Shown: piece by piece, positions 1-7,759 of the stretch
Position numbering within the stretch: position 1 is the stretch's first letter
Layout: every line of letters begins with the position of its first letter
Source of the DNA: Saccharopolyspora gloriosae
Lineage (GTDB): Bacteria; Actinomycetota; Actinomycetes; Mycobacteriales; Pseudonocardiaceae
DNA: 64,000 nt
Assembly (NCBI RefSeq): GCF_014203325.1
Contig: NZ_JACHIV010000001.1
Location: 1,241,501-1,305,500 of the forward strand
Direction of reading: 5' to 3'
Notes under the pieces: generated by a model
The model's input: only the letters and a program-made list of their open reading frames with translations
Told to the model about the DNA's origin: nothing
Databases searched by the model: none
Translations under genes and position numbers: made by a program

Positions 1-1
1 G

Positions 2-70
2 CTCTTCCTCGACCCGTACCGGCAGCGGGGGCTCGCCCGTACGGGTAACACCTTTGTCGAACAGGAGTGA
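2..70 (+). CDS. 3' end of an unidentified protein gene (truncated by window edge)
   Basis: The frame is open from the window edge to a TGA at 68-70 and gives 22 codons ending in a hydrophilic tail (FLDPYRQRGLARTGNTFVEQ then E). Its composition fits a real high-GC coding frame and no competing frame is better. It is too short for me to assign a family. No start, domain or neighbour in the window helps. Confidence 0.35.
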   Translation, partial: LFLDPYRQRGLARTGNTFVEQE

Positions 71-405
71 TGTTGATCCACCGCAGTGCTGCGCCCCGGG
101 CCGCCGCGTGCCGAAAGAGCTCGTCCCGGCGAGGCGCGAGATGCGGTGCCTACCGCGGAATCAGATCGTACTAGCAGGTGAAAGCGGTATCCGCGGAGTC
201 GTCGCGGTGCCGTGAACGTGAGCCCGGTGAACTCCGGGCATTCCGACGACCGCTGATCGCGTCGTCCGAACCGCCGTTCCTCGACCGGACGGCCGGTCGA
301 TCGTTGCTGCGCGAAAAATCGATGGCGCGTTTCCCCGCTCTGACGGCGAGGATTTCTTCGCGGCCGTCGTCGGCGGTTCGACGATCCCGCTCGAAAGAAG
401 TGACC
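71..405. other. Non-coding stretch upstream of the small Cys protein and whiB genes
   Basis: About 335 bases in which I see no convincing gene. Frames that stay open here on either strand have arginine/serine-rich shadow composition. It presumably holds the promoter(s) for the two genes that follow, but I could not pick a clear -35/-10 pair. Confidence 0.4.
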
Positions 406-615
406 ATGAACGATGCCGTGCGCTGGTGGCCCGGTCTTGCGCGGAAAGTGCTGCACCGCGTGGATTCCGATGCCCCGCGAGTCCGCATCGGCGGTGTCGA
501 AGGACGTGCCGCGGTGTGCGGCTGCGTGACCGTGCCCGCATTCGGCAACCGGCTCGCCGGCTGGCCGCGATGCGTCACCTGCCTGCAAGAACTCGCCGAA
601 CGCGAGGACACCTGA
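406..615 (+). CDS. Small cysteine-pair (zinc-ribbon-like) hypothetical protein
   Basis: 69 residues starting at an ATG with a GAAAG-type ribosome site 5-10 bases upstream. The frame stays open further upstream, but that part is arginine/serine-rich and lacks a start with a ribosome site. The C-terminal half carries CGC (about residues 40-42) and CVTC (about 59-62), separated by a G/P/W-containing loop, which is the layout of a small zinc ribbon. Short proteins of this kind are common in Pseudonocardiaceae, often near whiB-like genes. The function is unknown. It lies 41 bases upstream of the whiB-like start and may be co-transcribed with it. Metal binding is inferred only from the Cys spacing. 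Confidence 0.6.
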   Translation: MNDAVRWWPGLARKVLHRVDSDAPRVRIGGVEGRAAVCGCVTVPAFGNRLAGWPRCVTCLQELAEREDT

Positions 616-656
616 ACACCGATGTGGAAAGAACGAGGAGAGTGGAGGGCCGAAAC

Positions 657-926
657 GTGCGGCTCATCGACGCGATGATTCCGGGGCGAGTGGAAGTGCC
701 CGACTGGCACCGATCGGCGCTGTGCGCCCAAACGGACCCCGAAGCCTTCTTCCCGGAGAAGGGGCAGTCCGCCCGGCTGGCGAAACGCATCTGCGCGTCC
801 TGCGAGGTGCGCGAGGACTGCCTGCGCTATGCCCTGGAACGAGCCGAAACCGCAGGGATCTGGGGCGGCCTCAACGAAACAGAACGCCGCGAACTCCGAG
901 CAGAATCCCGAACCCGCGCGGCGTGA
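657..926 (+). CDS. WhiB-family Fe-S transcriptional regulator
   Basis: 89 residues from the GTG at 657, which follows a GGAGG-like site at about 644-648. An alternative GTG at 624 and an ATG at 675 are in frame. All four cluster-binding cysteines of the Wbl family are present: Cys23 in LCAQTDPEAFFP, then Cys46, Cys49 and Cys55 in CASCEVREDC. The GIWGG turn follows at 67-71, then a basic C-terminal tail expected to contact DNA. Wbl proteins bind a [4Fe-4S] cluster and act with the primary sigma factor in development, redox response or antibiotic resistance. The DPEAFFPEKG segment is closest to the WhiB/WhiB2 class. The C-terminal tail is short and the target genes cannot be read from sequence. 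Confidence 0.93.
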   Translation: MRLIDAMIPGRVEVPDWHRSALCAQTDPEAFFPEKGQSARLAKRICASCEVREDCLRYALERAETAGIWGGLNETERRELRAESRTRAA

Positions 927-965
927 GGCGAGGTCTTTCGTGGACTGCGATCCGTTGTCGGTTCG

Positions 966-1427
966 TCATGGCGACGACGCGGGCCGTCGGTTCCGTCGCG
1001 CCGGGGTCCTCGATCTGACCTCGCGTTCGATCGCGAGGGCGCTGGACGTCGGATCCTCGTGTTCCCAGATTCGAATGACCGACCAGCCCGAATCCCGTAA
1101 CAAGCGGTCGGTCTCGCGATCGCGTTCCCGGTTCCGGTGCACTTTCTCGGCCCAGTACTCGGAGTTCGTCGCCGACTTGGTGTGGTGCTCGGGGCAACCG
1201 TGCCAGAAGCATCCATCGAGGAACACGGCGACCTTCGCCCGCGAGAACGTCATATCCGCTGTTCGGCGCACCGCCGAGAGCGGTCGAGTGGAGACCCGGT
1301 AGCGCAATCCCAACGCGTGCACCGCCCTGCGCAGGGCGAGTTCCGGTTTCGTGTCGCGTCCCTTGTTGGCCCGCATGCTCTTGCGCACGCCTTCGCTGGA
1401 CGCCCCCGATGGCCGTTGGGAAGCCAT
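966..1427 (-). CDS. vsr: Very short patch repair (Vsr) endonuclease, orphan
   Basis: 153 residues if started at the ATG at 1427; a GTG three codons earlier is possible. The family signature is clear: TKPELALRRAVHALGLRYR near the N-terminus, ADMTF supplying the metal-binding Asp58, then FLDGCFWHGCPEHH with His76 and the Cys73/Cys78 zinc ligands, and VIRIWEHE near the end. Vsr proteins nick 5' of T in T:G mismatches produced by deamination of 5-methylcytosine and normally sit beside the cytosine methyltransferase whose damage they repair. No methyltransferase gene lies within the window on either side. The convergent whiB-like gene ends 39 bases away. The C-terminal 20 residues are an Arg/Pro/Ser tail. 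Confidence 0.9.
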   Translation of the reverse strand: MASQRPSGASSEGVRKSMRANKGRDTKPELALRRAVHALGLRYRVSTRPLSAVRRTADMTFSRAKVAVFLDGCFWHGCPEHHTKSATNSEYWAEKVHRNRERDRETDRLLRDSGWSVIRIWEHEDPTSSALAIEREVRSRTPARRNRRPASSP

Positions 1428-1698
1428 GGCCGACACCGTACGCCGGCGATTCGAACTCGAACACGACCCTCGGAAGTCCACGGGTGATCGTCCTGTCCCG
1501 GAGTGGAATCTCCTGCGGATTCCGCGGGATTCGGAGATGCGACCGGTTTCGATGACGGTCCGGTCGCCGCCCTGACGGGCGACCTCGAACGTGCGGCCAG
1601 GACTGTCGAACACGCCGCCACCGTCACCGCTGCGGCGAGCGGGCCACTCGGTTGGCGCTCACCCTGTCGAGTACTGGTCCAAGAGGGGAGCACCAGGC

Positions 1699-2232
1699 AT
1701 GGAGATCACGTGGACGGTGGACGGGGAGCTGTTCGTGCTGGCGGTGGAGCCTCGGGTGACGGTGCTGGACGCGTTGCGGGAGTACCTGGGGGTCGTCTCG
1801 GTCAAGAAGGGGTGCGACCACGGCCAGTGCGGGGCGTGCACCGCGCTGGTGGACGGGCGGCGGGTCCTGACGTGCCTGTCGCTCGCCGTGCAGTGCGACG
1901 GGGCCGAGATCACGACGGCCGAGGGGTTGGGGGAGCACCCGATCGCGCGGGCGTTCGTGGAGCACGACGGGTTCCAGTGCGGGTATTGCACGCCGGGGCA
2001 GGTCTGCTCCGCGGTGGGGATGCTCGACGAAGCCGCTCAGGGATGGCCGAGCCACGTGACCGAGGACGTCGCGGCGGACGTCGACGGGCTCGGCGACGAC
2101 GAGATCCGGGAGCGGATGGGCGGGAACCTGTGCCGGTGCGGGGCCTACGTGAACATCGTGGCCGCGATCCGGGAGGTCGCCGAGCAGCGGCCCGCGCACG
2201 CGGCGCGTCGAACCGGGGAGGGAGCGCGATGA
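1699..2232 (+). CDS. Aldehyde/xanthine oxidoreductase 2Fe-2S subunit (PaoA/CoxS-like)
   Basis: 177 residues; ATG preceded by GAGGGGAG at 1683-1690. The N-terminal plant-type ferredoxin domain holds Cys39, 44, 47 and 59 (CDHGQCGAC). The helical domain holds the second 2Fe-2S cluster at Cys94/97 (CGYCTPGQ) and Cys145/147 (NLCRCGAY). It passes electrons from the molybdenum site to FAD. Unlike E. coli PaoA there is no twin-arginine leader, so a cytoplasmic enzyme is expected. The stop overlaps the ATG of the FAD subunit by 4 bases, so the three subunits form one operon in the order 2Fe-2S, FAD, Mo, as in paoABC/yagTSR. The insertion at about 115-135 is acidic. Confidence 0.93.
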   Translation: MEITWTVDGELFVLAVEPRVTVLDALREYLGVVSVKKGCDHGQCGACTALVDGRRVLTCLSLAVQCDGAEITTAEGLGEHPIARAFVEHDGFQCGYCTPGQVCSAVGMLDEAAQGWPSHVTEDVAADVDGLGDDEIRERMGGNLCRCGAYVNIVAAIREVAEQRPAHAARRTGEGAR

Positions 2233-3212
2233 ACCCCTTCGACTACGAGCGGGCCACCGACGCGGCGGGAGCCGTGGCGGCGGTGGCGGGCAATCCGCGC
2301 GCGATGTTCCTCGCCGGGGGGACGAACCTGGTGGATCACCTGAAGCTGGGGGTGAGCGCGCCGGAGCTGCTGGTGGACGTGTCCCGGTTGCCGCTGGACG
2401 AGGTGCGGGAGCTGCCGGACGGCGGGATTCGGGTGGGTGCGGCGGTGCGCAACAGCGACCTCGCGGCGCATCCGCTGGTCCGCGAGCGGTTCCCGGTGCT
2501 GGCGCAGGCGTTGCTGGCGGGTGCGTCGGGACAGTTGCGCAACGTCGCGACGACCGGCGGGAACCTGCTGCAGCGCACCCGGTGCCCGTACTTCCAGGAC
2601 GTGACGACGCCGTGCAACAAGCGGCTGCCGGGGGCGGGGTGCTCGGCGATCGGCGGGCACCATCGGGACGCCGCGATCCTGGGGGCTTCGCAGCAGTGCG
2701 TGGCCACGCATCCCTCCGATATGGCGGTGGCGATGGTCGCGCTGGACGCGGTGGTGCGGGTGCAGGGCGAGGACGGTGAGCGCACCATCCCCGTCGCGGA
2801 GTTCCACCGGTTGCCGGGCGAAGAACCGGAGCGGGACACGGTGCTGCGGCACGGCGAGTTGATCACGGCGGTGGACCTGCCGGGAGCGGCGCCGCGGTCG
2901 GCTTACCGGAAGGTGCGGGAGCGGGCGACGTACGCGTTCGCGCTGGTGTCGGTGGCCGCCGTCGTCGGCCTCGACGGCGGTGCGGTTCGGGAGGCGCGGA
3001 TCGCGCTGGGCGGGGTCGCGCACAAGCCGTGGCGGGCCGTTCGGGCCGAGGAGGCGCTGCGCGGAGCGGTCGCCGGCGACGACGCGTTCCGGGAGGCGGC
3101 GGAGGCCGAGCTGGCGACCGCGTCCCCGTTGACCGGCAACGCGTTCAAAGTGCCGATGGCGCGCAATGCGCTGGTCGCGGTGCTGCGGCAGCTGACGGGA
3201 GGCACGCGATGA
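2229..3212 (+). CDS. Aldehyde oxidoreductase FAD / 4Fe-4S subunit (PaoB/YagS-like)
   Basis: 327 residues; the ATG overlaps the preceding TGA. The N-terminal FAD-binding motif FLAGGTNLVD lies at 27-36 and the second motif ATTGGNLLQRT at about 107-117. Between them and the C-terminal domain lies a PaoB-type insertion with four cysteines (119, 129, 138, 157) in CPYFQD, PCNK, GAGCSAIGG and QQCVATHPSD. In PaoB and 4-hydroxybenzoyl-CoA reductase beta the equivalent cysteines bind a [4Fe-4S] cluster, so an extra Fe-S cluster is expected here. This places the enzyme with periplasmic aldehyde oxidoreductase-like proteins rather than simple CO dehydrogenase medium subunits. It overlaps the downstream Mo subunit start by 4 bases. 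Confidence 0.93.
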   Translation: MNPFDYERATDAAGAVAAVAGNPRAMFLAGGTNLVDHLKLGVSAPELLVDVSRLPLDEVRELPDGGIRVGAAVRNSDLAAHPLVRERFPVLAQALLAGASGQLRNVATTGGNLLQRTRCPYFQDVTTPCNKRLPGAGCSAIGGHHRDAAILGASQQCVATHPSDMAVAMVALDAVVRVQGEDGERTIPVAEFHRLPGEEPERDTVLRHGELITAVDLPGAAPRSAYRKVRERATYAFALVSVAAVVGLDGGAVREARIALGGVAHKPWRAVRAEEALRGAVAGDDAFREAAEAELATASPLTGNAFKVPMARNALVAVLRQLTGGTR

Positions 3213-5287
3213 CCGGCTTGCTGCGACCTCGGGCCATGGGGACGCCGCTGGAACGGCGGGACGGGTGGGCGAAGGTCACCGGGACCGCGCCGTACGCGTT
3301 CGAGCATCCGGCGAGCGCGCCGCTGTACGTGCACCCGTTGCAGTCGGAGATCGCACGTGGCCGGGTGAAGTACATCGACGCTCACGCGGCGGAGGACCTC
3401 GACGGGGTCGCGGCGGTGCTCACGCATGAGAACGCGCCTCGGCTGGCGACCGATTCGGACCCGGAGCTGTGGGTGCTGCAGTCGCCGGAGATCGCGTTCC
3501 GCGGTCAGCTGATCGGCGCGGTGCTCGCGGAGACACCGGAGATCGCGCGGCACGCCGCGGGACTGGTCCGCGTCGAGTACCAGCAGGAACGGCACGACGT
3601 GGTGTTGCGGGAGAACCACGAGGCGCTCTACGCGCCGGACGTGGTGAACCCGTCCTTCCCGGCGGAGACCGTCGATGGCGACGTCGACGCCGCCCGGCCG
3701 GAGGTCGTGGTCGAGCAGACCTACACGACCCCGATGGAGCACAACAACCCGATGGAACCGCACGCGACCATGGCGACGTGGAGCAACGGCGTCCTCACGT
3801 TGCACGACTCGACGCAAGGGGTGCACGTGATGCGGTCGCGGATCGCGCCGGTGCTCGGGTTGAAGCCGAAGCGGATCCGCGTGGTCGCCCCGCACGTCGG
3901 CGGCGGCTTCGGGTCGAAGGGCACCGCGCACGCGCACAACATCCTCGCCGCGCTCGCGGCCCAGGTCGCGGGAGGGCGGCCGGTGAAGCTGGCGTTGACG
4001 CGGCAGCAGATGTTCGCGCTCGTCGGCTACCGCACGCCCACCATCCAGCGGGTGCGGCTCGGCGCGGACCGCGGCGGCACGTTGTCGGTGGTGACCCACG
4101 ACGTGATCGAGCAGACCTCGACGGTGCAGGAATTCGCCGAGCAGACCGCGGTCGGCACCCGAACGATGTACGCGGCGCCGAACCGGCGCACCACCCACCG
4201 GCTCGCCGCGTTGGACGTGCCGGTCCCGTTCTGGATGCGCGCACCCGGGGAGGCGCCCGGCATGTTCGCCACCGAGGTCGCCATTGACGAACTCGCCGAA
4301 GCGTGCGGACTCGACCCCATCGACCTGCGCTCCCGCAACGAACCGGCCGTCGATCAGGCGACCGGTCTGCCGTTCTCGGGCCGCCACCTCGCGGAATGCC
4401 TGCGGGAAGGCGCCGAGCGGTTCGGGTGGGCCGAGCGCGACCCCGCCCCGAGGTCCCGGCGCGACGGGGACTGGCTGGTCGGGACGGGAGTCGCCAGCGC
4501 CACCTACCCGCGCCACGCGATGCCCGGCTCGACCGCCGCGATCCGCCGCCACGACGGGCGGTACGAGGTGCGCATCGGGGCCGCCGACATCGGCACCGGC
4601 ACCTGGACGGCGCTGAGCCAGATCGCGGCCGACGCCCTGGACTGCCCCGTGGACGACGTGCGGTTGGAGATCGGCGACACCGACCTGCCCTACGCCACCG
4701 TCGCGGGCGGCTCGTCGGGGCTGGGGTCGTGGGGCGCGACGGTGGTCGAGGCGGCGCGGCGGTTCCGGGAGAAGTTCGGAACCGACCCGGACGACGGCGA
4801 CGAAGCCGACGCAGCGATGCCCGACAACCCCGACGCGCAGCGGTACTCGATGCACTCGTTCGGCGCGCACTTCGCCGAGGTGCGGGTCAACGCCGACACC
4901 GGCGAGGTGCGGGTGCCGCGGATGCTCGGGGTGTTCTCGGCGGGGCGGATCGTCAACCCGCGGCTGGCGCGCTCGCAGCTGATCGGCGGCATGACCATGG
5001 GCCTGTCCATGGCGCTGCACGAGCACAGCGTGCTCGACCCGCAGTTCGGGCACGTGATCAACCACGACTTCGCGCAGTACCACATCGCGGCGCACGCGGA
5101 CGTCGCCGACATCGAGGCGATCTGGCTCGACGAGCAGGATCCGCACTCGAACCCGATGGGCAGCCGCGGCGTCGGGGAGATCGGGATCGTGGGTTCGCCC
5201 GCGGCGATCGCGAACGCGGTGCACCACGCCACGGGCATCCGGGTGCGGGACCTGCCGATCACACCGGACAAGCTCCTCCCCGGCTGA
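3209..5287 (+). CDS. Aldehyde oxidoreductase molybdenum-binding subunit (PaoC/YagR-like)
   Basis: 692 residues; the ATG overlaps the FAD subunit stop by 4 bases. It carries the Ald_Xan_dh_C domain (about 20-135) and the molybdopterin-cytosine-dinucleotide binding region (about 145-690). Visible landmarks are VGGGFGSKG (cofactor contact), the IGAADIGTGTW segment, and the catalytic glutamate Glu657 in GVGEIGIVG near the C-terminus. The residue that directs substrate choice is not obvious. PaoC homologues oxidise a range of aldehydes to acids. No MCD-insertion chaperone (PaoD/XdhC) follows; the next 416 bases hold repeats and a DUF3048 gene, so maturation factors must lie elsewhere. The substrate is unknown. 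Confidence 0.93.
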   Translation: MTGLLRPRAMGTPLERRDGWAKVTGTAPYAFEHPASAPLYVHPLQSEIARGRVKYIDAHAAEDLDGVAAVLTHENAPRLATDSDPELWVLQSPEIAFRGQLIGAVLAETPEIARHAAGLVRVEYQQERHDVVLRENHEALYAPDVVNPSFPAETVDGDVDAARPEVVVEQTYTTPMEHNNPMEPHATMATWSNGVLTLHDSTQGVHVMRSRIAPVLGLKPKRIRVVAPHVGGGFGSKGTAHAHNILAALAAQVAGGRPVKLALTRQQMFALVGYRTPTIQRVRLGADRGGTLSVVTHDVIEQTSTVQEFAEQTAVGTRTMYAAPNRRTTHRLAALDVPVPFWMRAPGEAPGMFATEVAIDELAEACGLDPIDLRSRNEPAVDQATGLPFSGRHLAECLREGAERFGWAERDPAPRSRRDGDWLVGTGVASATYPRHAMPGSTAAIRRHDGRYEVRIGAADIGTGTWTALSQIAADALDCPVDDVRLEIGDTDLPYATVAGGSSGLGSWGATVVEAARRFREKFGTDPDDGDEADAAMPDNPDAQRYSMHSFGAHFAEVRVNADTGEVRVPRMLGVFSAGRIVNPRLARSQLIGGMTMGLSMALHEHSVLDPQFGHVINHDFAQYHIAAHADVADIEAIWLDEQDPHSNPMGSRGVGEIGIVGSPAAIANAVHHATGIRVRDLPITPDKLLPG

Positions 5288-5321
5288 CCGCAGCGCCCCC
5301 GCCGCGGGCTGAGGGGATCGA

Positions 5322-5536
5322 GTGAACGGACCGTTCGTCCAATCTGCTTGGACGAACGGTCCGTTCACTCATTCCCGGGCCGACGGTGCGGCTGCCTGTG
5401 TCGTGGTGAACGGACCGTTGGCCCGATCTCGTTGGTCGAACGGTCCGTTCACTTGTTCCTGGGCTCGTGCGGCGGTGGTGTGGTTCGGAGTGAACGGACC
5501 GTTGGCCCGATGCTGTTGGTCGAACGGTCCGTTCAC
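5322..5536. repeat. Cluster of three 47-bp nested palindromes (family 1)
   Basis: Copies at 5322-5368, 5406-5452 and 5490-5536, spaced by exactly 37 bases each. Each runs GTGAACGGACCGTT...AACGGTCCGTTCAC with a short unpaired centre, and each arm is itself a small palindrome (GAACGGnCCGTTC). Copies 2 and 3 share the arm variant TTGGCCCGA in place of TTCGTCCAA. The cluster starts 34 bases after the stop of the Mo subunit. There is no T-run, so it is not a classical intrinsic terminator, although a 3' hairpin role is possible. The remaining bases to 5703 contain no gene that I can support. Confidence 0.95.
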
Positions 5537-5703
5537 TGCTGTCCGGGGTGGGGGAGTGCTGGTCTCGCTACTGGTCTGGTCGTGGGGGTTGGTCGTGACC
5601 CTCGGAGAGGCTCGCCCAAGAACAACACCTGGTCAGGGGCTTGCGGGCCTTGCCTGTCACCCGAAAGAGGGGGCACTCTGGGGCTCCGAGTGAGGGGTGG
5701 GCC

Positions 5704-6696
5704 ATGGTGCGATTCCGAGGAGTTCTGGTGCGGGCGGCGGTGCTGCTCGCGGTGTTGGCGACCGTGCTGGCAGGGGGTCTCGCCTGCCAACCGGCCCGGA
5801 CCCAGCGAGCCCCGGACGAACCCCAGGGCGCCGCGCCACCCCCGGAACCGACCGCGGAGGCACCCGCCGCCGGAGCGCCGAGCAGCGCCCCGCCGGTGCT
5901 CGCGGTGAAGATCGACAACGTGCCGGAGGCGCGACCGCCGACCGGCATCGGCTCGGCGGACGTGGTCGTCGTGGAACCCGTGGAAGGCGGGCTGAGCAGG
6001 CTCGTCGCGGTGTTCGGCGCGAAGCGCCCGCCGGTGGTGGGGCCGGTGCGCAGCGCGCGGGAGACGGACCTGGAACTGCTGTCCCAGTTCGGCAGGCCCA
6101 CGCTGGTGTTCTCCGGTGCGGCCCCGGAACTGCTGCCGAAGCTCGACTCGGCTGCCGTGGATCCGGTGCGCCCCGAGCAGCTGCCCGGCGCGTTCTTCCG
6201 CGGTGGTGACCGCCCGGTCCCGCACAACCTGTTCGTCCGTCCCGGCGAGGTCCCGGCGGGAGCGGCCTGGTCGCCGAAGGCGCCGCTGGTGTTCGGCCCG
6301 GCCCCGGCGGGCGGCGTGCCGCGGGAGTCCGCGCAGGTCGACTACCTGGCGGCCTCCACCGGTTTCACCTGGTCGCCGGAGCAGCAGCGGTGGCTGGTGT
6401 CGATGGACGGCGAGCCGGCGGCGGCCACCGACAGCGGACGGCTCGGCGCGGGGACCGTGGTGCTGCAGGAGGTGCGCGTCCGCGACTCCGCGCTGAGCGA
6501 CAGCGCGGGCAGCGTCTCGCCGCACGCGGAGACGGTGGGGTCCGGCCGGGCCGTGGTGCTGCGCGACGGGAAGGCGTTCGAGGCCCGCTGGTCCCGGCCC
6601 GGCCCGGACGTCGGCACCAGCTACACGACGCCCTCCGGTGCACCGCTGCCGTTCGCGCCGGGACCGGTGTGGGTCGCGCTGAACGACCGGTTGTGA
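5704..6696 (+). CDS. Exported DUF3048 domain protein (YerB-like), possible lipoprotein
   Basis: 330 residues from the ATG at 5704. An N-terminal segment of basic residues, a hydrophobic stretch (about 8-22) and GGLACQ gives an export signal. The Cys after LA resembles a lipobox, but the -3 position is Gly, so lipidation is uncertain. A Pro/Ala/Glu-rich linker follows. The mature domain has the DUF3048 signatures VLAVKIDNVPEARPPTG, GLSRLVAVF and VGPVRSARETD, and ends with the second DUF3048 part. B. subtilis YerB is the named relative; its biochemical role is not settled. The gene stands between repeats and mshB and appears monocistronic. Confidence 0.85.
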   Translation: MVRFRGVLVRAAVLLAVLATVLAGGLACQPARTQRAPDEPQGAAPPPEPTAEAPAAGAPSSAPPVLAVKIDNVPEARPPTGIGSADVVVVEPVEGGLSRLVAVFGAKRPPVVGPVRSARETDLELLSQFGRPTLVFSGAAPELLPKLDSAAVDPVRPEQLPGAFFRGGDRPVPHNLFVRPGEVPAGAAWSPKAPLVFGPAPAGGVPRESAQVDYLAASTGFTWSPEQQRWLVSMDGEPAAATDSGRLGAGTVVLQEVRVRDSALSDSAGSVSPHAETVGSGRAVVLRDGKAFEARWSRPGPDVGTSYTTPSGAPLPFAPGPVWVALNDRL

Positions 6697-6806
6697 GGTG
6701 ACCGCCAGGGCCGAGTGGCGGCTCGACGTCCTGCGCACGGCGCAACTGCTCGCGCCGATCCGGGAAGCCCGCCGCGTTGTCGGGGGCGTTGGCTAGGCTC
6801 GAAAGC

Positions 6807-7649
6807 ATGAGCGACCGCCGCTTGCTACTCGTGCATGCCCACCCCGACGACGAAGCCACCGCCACCGGCGCCACCATGGCCCGGTACACCGCCGAAGGCG
6901 CCACCGTGAGCCTGGTGACGTGCACCAGCGGAGAGCTCGGTGAGGTCGTCTCCGAGGAGCTCGCGCACCTGCGCGGCTCCCCGGACGCGCTCGGGGAGCA
7001 CCGCCGGGGGGAGATCAAAGCCGCGCTCGGCGAGTTCGGCGACGTCCGCCACCACTGGCTGGGCGGCCCCGGCCGGTGGCGCGACAGCGGCATGGCGGGG
7101 TTGGAGAGCAACTCCTCGGCAGGCGTGTTCGCCGCGGCCGACCCGGCCGAGGTCACCCGCGAGATGGTGGAGCTGCTGCGCGCCGAACGGCCGCACGTCG
7201 TGATCACCTACGACGACTTCGGCGGCTACGGCCACCCCGACCACATCGCCGCGCACCGGGCGCTGATGGACGCGCTCGAACCGGCGGCCGACCCGGAGTT
7301 CGCCCCGGAGCTCGGCGCGGCCTGGGACGTGCCGAAGACCTACTGGACCGTGCTGCCCGAATCCTTCATCACGCGGATGCAGGAGGCCGGGTTCGACGAC
7401 TTCAAGCCGAACACCGTCCCGGACGCCGACATCACGGCGGTGCTCGACGGCGCCGCCCACCACGAGGCGAAGATCGCGGCGCTGCGCCACTACCGCAGCC
7501 AGGTCGACGTGGACGACGACGGCTTCTTCGCCCAGCTGGTGCGGCGCCCCGAGTTCGCGACCGAGCACTACCTGCTCGTGCGCGGCGTGCGCGGCCCCGG
7601 CGGCGGGCCGAACGGAGCGGAGGAGGACCTCTTCGCCGGACTCGGCTGA
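6807..7649 (+). CDS. mshB: MshB, GlcNAc-Ins deacetylase of mycothiol synthesis
   Basis: 280 residues of the LmbE/PIG-L zinc deacetylase family. The metal motif AHPDDE at 11-16 supplies His12 and Asp15, and GYGHPDHIAAH at about 143-153 supplies the third zinc ligand. Both match mycobacterial MshB, which removes the acetyl group from N-acetylglucosaminyl-inositol, the second committed step of mycothiol synthesis. The paralogue Mca (mycothiol-conjugate amidase) is similar, but length and the YGHPDH context favour MshB. A TAGGCT hexamer ends 7 bases before the ATG and no strong ribosome site is present, so a leaderless transcript is likely. The other msh genes are not in the window. Confidence 0.9.
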   Translation: MSDRRLLLVHAHPDDEATATGATMARYTAEGATVSLVTCTSGELGEVVSEELAHLRGSPDALGEHRRGEIKAALGEFGDVRHHWLGGPGRWRDSGMAGLESNSSAGVFAAADPAEVTREMVELLRAERPHVVITYDDFGGYGHPDHIAAHRALMDALEPAADPEFAPELGAAWDVPKTYWTVLPESFITRMQEAGFDDFKPNTVPDADITAVLDGAAHHEAKIAALRHYRSQVDVDDDGFFAQLVRRPEFATEHYLLVRGVRGPGGGPNGAEEDLFAGLG

Positions 7650-7692
7650 GGGCCGGGGCGGGCCCGTACCGGGGAACGGGCCGTTGTCTCGT

Positions 7693-7710
7693 CCGGCCTG
7701 ATCAGGCCGG
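7693..7710. promoter_or_regulatory. Perfect 18-bp palindrome between mshB and the ABC exporter
   Basis: CCGGCCTGATCAGGCCGG is a perfect inverted repeat without a loop, 50 bases before the ABC ATPase start. A looped terminator would normally have a spacer and a T-run; this has neither, which favours a dimeric protein-binding site. No regulator gene for it is adjacent. Confidence 0.45.
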
Positions 7711-7759
7711 TCAGCAAGTACGGTTGGCGGAGTCCTGTCGACCACCTGGGGGTAGGTGC

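Noticed and set aside
5322-5693. Open frames encoding repeated VNGPF/ERTVRP peptides across the 47-bp palindromes (also near 17.2, 18.5 and 57.8 kb)
   Set aside because: They are translations of palindromic intergenic repeats; they appear in both strands with similar sequence because the repeat is symmetrical.
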